Assembly: GCF_023242475.1 (NCBI RefSeq)
Contig: NZ_JALJFG010000040.1
Location: forward strand, 1 to 61,682
Reading direction: 5' to 3'
DNA from: Pseudomonas sp. MWU15-20650
GTDB taxonomy: Bacteria > Pseudomonadota > Gammaproteobacteria > Pseudomonadales > Pseudomonadaceae
Length of the DNA: 61,682 nt
Within the stretch, counting starts at the first letter, position 1. Every line of letters begins with the position of its first letter. Shown here piece by piece: positions 59,270 through 61,682 of this stretch. Under the pieces are notes generated by a model that saw only the letters and a list, made by a program, of their open reading frames with translations, was not told the origin of the DNA and did no database searches. The translations under genes and the position numbers were made by a program.

Positions 59270-59872
59270 TCATTCTGACACGCCAGTTCTGGGGTGCAAC
59301 AGTTCGGGCGTATTAAGGTTGGCCAGGCGCGGGTCATTGGCGGGGCATTCGAGTCCTACACCCCCCAGTTGCAGCAGGATGTTGCGCGGGCTGCGCTCAC
59401 CGGCTTCCCAGGCCCGTTCCACCTGGTCTTTCAGGTGGGTGGGGATGATGCACAGCAAGGGTTCCCAGAACTCGCCCTGGCGCACCATCACCGGCAACAG
59501 CGGGTTACGTTGCGCGGTCGCACGTAAGTCGGCGAGCAGTCGCTCATCGATTTGCGGCACGTCGCACGGCAAGATCAGCAGATGCTCTTGGCGTGCGACG
59601 GCCAATCCCGCGCGGATACCCGCGAGCGGGCCGGGGAAGTCCGGGCAGTCGTCGCCTACCAACTGGTCGGCATAGGGCGCGTAGCGGTCATGGTTGCGGT
59701 TGCACGAGATAATCAGGTCATCCGTCAGTGGCCGGACCAGCCTTTGCACGTGGGCGATCAACGGCTGGCCCCGCCATTCCAGCAGCCCTTTGTCCTGGCC
59801 CCCCATTCGCTGGCCACGACCACCGGCCAACAACAGGATCGAACAAGGCAGGGGTGACGATTCAAAAGACAT
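59270..59872 (-). CDS. mobA: Molybdenum cofactor guanylyltransferase MobA
   Basis: 200-residue nucleotidyltransferase that adds GMP to molybdopterin to give the MGD cofactor. ILLLAGGRGQRMGGQDKGLLEWRGQPLIAHV is split across the GTP loop LAGGRGQRMGG, and HLLILPCDVPQID supplies the metal Asp. ATG 59872; upstream frame rejected. Divergent from moaB with about 75 bases between. Confidence 0.95.
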   Translation of the reverse strand: MSFESSPLPCSILLLAGGRGQRMGGQDKGLLEWRGQPLIAHVQRLVRPLTDDLIISCNRNHDRYAPYADQLVGDDCPDFPGPLAGIRAGLAVARQEHLLILPCDVPQIDERLLADLRATAQRNPLLPVMVRQGEFWEPLLCIIPTHLKDQVERAWEAGERSPRNILLQLGGVGLECPANDPRLANLNTPELLHPRTGVSE

Positions 59873-59948
59873 GGCAGTTCCGCTGGGGCAGGTGAATAGG
59901 GCCCTGTGATATAACATCGGGCTGTTCCTACGACAACCGGACCGTGCC

Positions 59949-60488
59949 ATGAAAGCCAAGGCTGATGCGCCCTTCGTACCCTTGAATATTGCTGTCTTGA
60001 CCGTCAGCGACACCCGTACCCTGGAGACCGACACGTCGGGCCAGGTCTTCGTCGAACGCCTGACCGCCGCCGGCCATTACTTGGCCGAGCGTGTGTTGCT
60101 CAAGGATGACCTCTACAAGATCCGCGCCCAAGTCGCCCATTGGATCGCCGAGGACGTGGTGCAGGTCGTGCTGATTACTGGCGGCACTGGCTTCACCGGC
60201 CGCGACAGCACGCCCGAAGCCGTGGCTTGCCTGCTCGACAAGCAAGTCGATGGCTTTGGCGAACTGTTCCGCCAGATTTCCGTGGCCGATATTGGTACCT
60301 CCACCGTGCAATCCCGCGCCCTGGCCGGCCTGGCCAATGGCACGCTGGTGTGCTGCCTGCCGGGCTCCACCAATGCGGTGCGCACCGGTTGGGACGGTAT
60401 CCTGGCCGAACAGCTGGATAACCGTCACCGGCCCTGCAACTTCGTGCCTCACCTGAAGCAGGCCGAACCCTGCCAGTCCCGTGGATAA
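59949..60488 (+). CDS. moaB: Molybdenum cofactor protein MoaB (MogA-like)
   Basis: 179-residue MoCF-biosynthesis protein that adenylates molybdopterin. IAVLTVSDTRTLETDTSG, VVLITGGTGFTGRDSTPEA with the nucleotide loop, and LPGSTNAVRTGWDGIL are visible. ATG 59949. Overlaps moeA by 8 bases. Confidence 0.95.
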   Translation: MKAKADAPFVPLNIAVLTVSDTRTLETDTSGQVFVERLTAAGHYLAERVLLKDDLYKIRAQVAHWIAEDVVQVVLITGGTGFTGRDSTPEAVACLLDKQVDGFGELFRQISVADIGTSTVQSRALAGLANGTLVCCLPGSTNAVRTGWDGILAEQLDNRHRPCNFVPHLKQAEPCQSRG

Positions 60489-61682
60489 GCCGGGCAAGAC
60501 CGGTGCACTGATGCCGGTGGAAGACGCGCTGCACCAACTGCTGGCGTTGGCCGAAGCGGCGCCGATCCGTGAGCGGGAAGAGGTGCCCCTGGCCGCGTGC
60601 GATGGCCGTGTGTTGGCGCAGGCCCTGATCTCCACCCTCGACCTGCCGCCCTGGCCCAACAGCGCGATGGACGGCTATGCCGTGCACCTGGCGGATTGGA
60701 CCGGCGAACCGATGGCGGTGAGCCAGCGCATTTTCGCCGGCCAGTCTCCGCAGCCCCTGGCCGCTGGCACCTGTGCGCGCATCTTCACCGGTGCGCCGGT
60801 ACCGCCAGGTGCGGACTGCGTGGAAATGCAGGAAAATGCCGTGGTCCACCCCGACCAACGGGTGAGTTTCACCGAGCCGTTGCGGGTGGGCCAGAATATC
60901 CGTCCCCGAGGCCAGGAAACCACCGTCGGCGAGCCGGTGTTGGCCGCCGGCACACGCCTGGGGCCGATCGAACTGGGGCTGGCCGCCTCCCTGGGCCGTG
61001 ACCGATTGGAGGTCGTGCGCCGCGTGCGTGTGGCCGTGCTGTCTACCGGCGATGAGTTGATCGAGCCAGGCTTGCCCCTTGGCCCAGGGCAGATCTACAA
61101 CAGCAACCGCCGCGTACTCTGCAGTTGGCTGGCGCGCATGGGCTGCGAAGTGGTCGATGCCGGGATTTTGCCGGATGACCTGCAACAAACCCGCACGCGC
61201 CTGGCAGGGCTGGGCAGCGTCGACTTGATCCTGTCCACCGGTGGCGTTTCGGTGGGCGAAGCCGACTTCCTCGGGATCGCCCTGCGTGAAGAGGGCGAAC
61301 TGGCGTTGTGGAAATTGGCGATCAAGCCAGGCAAACCACTGACGTTCGGGCATTTTCGCGGTGTGCCGGTCATTGGCTTGCCGGGCAACCCGGCGTCGAC
61401 CCTGGTGACCTTCGCCCTGTTGGCCCGGCCCTATTTACTGCGTCGCCAAGGTGTCACTGAGGTGGCACCGATGCGTTTCGACGTGCCGGCAGGGTTCGTC
61501 TGGCCCACCGCTGGCAATCGTCGCGAGTACTTGCGCGGCCGCATCGAGCAGGGCAAGGCCATCATCTACCGCAACCAGAGCTCCGGCGTGCTACGCAGTG
61601 CGGCGTGGGCCGAAGGCTTTGTGGAGGTGCTGGAAGGCACAACGTTGGCGATCGGCGATCGGGTTAATTTCATTCCTTTGAG
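60481..61682 (+). CDS. moeA: Molybdopterin molybdenumtransferase MoeA (partial)
   Basis: The frame from GTG 60481 runs open to the window end (400 complete codons; few residues are likely missing). It inserts molybdate into adenylated molybdopterin. LDLPPWPNSAMDGYAVH, IFTGAPVPPGADCVEMQE, VAVLSTGDELIEPG, STGGVSVGEADFLG and FGHFRGVPVIGLPGNPASTLVTF are typical. The GTG start gives MDKPGKTGALMPVEDAL; ATG 60511 is the alternative. Neither has a clear ribosome site, in line with coupling to moaB. Confidence 0.93.
   Translation, partial: MDKPGKTGALMPVEDALHQLLALAEAAPIREREEVPLAACDGRVLAQALISTLDLPPWPNSAMDGYAVHLADWTGEPMAVSQRIFAGQSPQPLAAGTCARIFTGAPVPPGADCVEMQENAVVHPDQRVSFTEPLRVGQNIRPRGQETTVGEPVLAAGTRLGPIELGLAASLGRDRLEVVRRVRVAVLSTGDELIEPGLPLGPGQIYNSNRRVLCSWLARMGCEVVDAGILPDDLQQTRTRLAGLGSVDLILSTGGVSVGEADFLGIALREEGELALWKLAIKPGKPLTFGHFRGVPVIGLPGNPASTLVTFALLARPYLLRRQGVTEVAPMRFDVPAGFVWPTAGNRREYLRGRIEQGKAIIYRNQSSGVLRSAAWAEGFVEVLEGTTLAIGDRVNFIPL

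Overview
The window is a high-GC gammaproteobacterial chromosome segment. It almost certainly comes from the Pseudomonas fluorescens group: an OprI-type lipoprotein, EarP with an Arg32 EF-P, Pseudomonas-type REP palindromes, and a gene order that, as I recall it, runs parallel to P. aeruginosa from about PA2824 (sagS) to PA2867 (a chemoreceptor). I ran no alignments; family calls come from reading the translations, and synteny with P. aeruginosa is from memory. No rRNA, tRNA, CRISPR, prophage or intact insertion sequence was seen. I list 66 protein genes (one small and tentative, one cut by the window end) plus one pseudogene.

Layout. 0.1-5.3 kb: chemoreceptor, TatD-family nuclease, MltF-like lytic transglycosylase, DoxX protein, a small unknown. 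5.3-10 kb: an AT-richer accessory block with a GldA/GldF/GldG-like ABC cassette and a divergent gene for an unknown coiled-coil protein. 10-18 kb: greB, a YbbA/YbbP-like ABC exporter divergent from the esterase gene tesA, an L,D-transpeptidase, oprI, a small acetyltransferase and a class I DAHP synthase. 18.3-26.6 kb: a PilZ protein with start codon overlapping that of a thioredoxin-like gene, a ketopantoate-reductase-like gene, 5'-nucleotidase, Usp, cysB, a GreA/B paralogue, earP-efp and the ohr/ohrR organic-peroxide switch with three look-alike operators. 26.7-34 kb: a TSUP exporter between two LysR regulators, a DUF1127 gene, an AlkX/YcaQ-type DNA glycosylase, a class II DAHP synthase, a spermidine-synthase-like protein and an enoyl-CoA hydratase; REP elements sit at the convergent gene ends.

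34-46 kb: deaD with a long structured leader, a DOPA-type dioxygenase, tpm, htpX, alaA-type aminotransferase, then a thiol-redox block: msrB, glutathione peroxidase, ospR, the hybrid kinase sagS, a DUF815 ATPase and the free-Met-sulfoxide reductase gene msrC. 45.8-50.7 kb: a BvgS/BvgA-like phosphorelay (1215-aa kinase with two Venus-flytrap domains, PAS, kinase, receiver, HPt; NarL-type regulator) with a lone receiver protein and a tentative 53-aa ORF. 50.9-61.7 kb: dGTPase, a decayed EAL (c-di-GMP phosphodiesterase) remnant, a YqjD/YqjE envelope operon, an ammonium transporter, a KefC-type antiporter, a glutaredoxin, a pseudouridine synthase, a YgdR-type lipoprotein and the molybdenum-cofactor genes mobA, moaB and moeA (cut at the right edge).

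Functionally the window is mostly core housekeeping, with recurring themes of thiol/peroxide defence under MarR-type sensors, c-di-GMP/two-component lifestyle control and translation/transcription elongation. The least explained parts are the Gld-like cassette with its coiled-coil neighbour, and the phosphorelay with its lone receiver, small ORF and nearby EAL relic.
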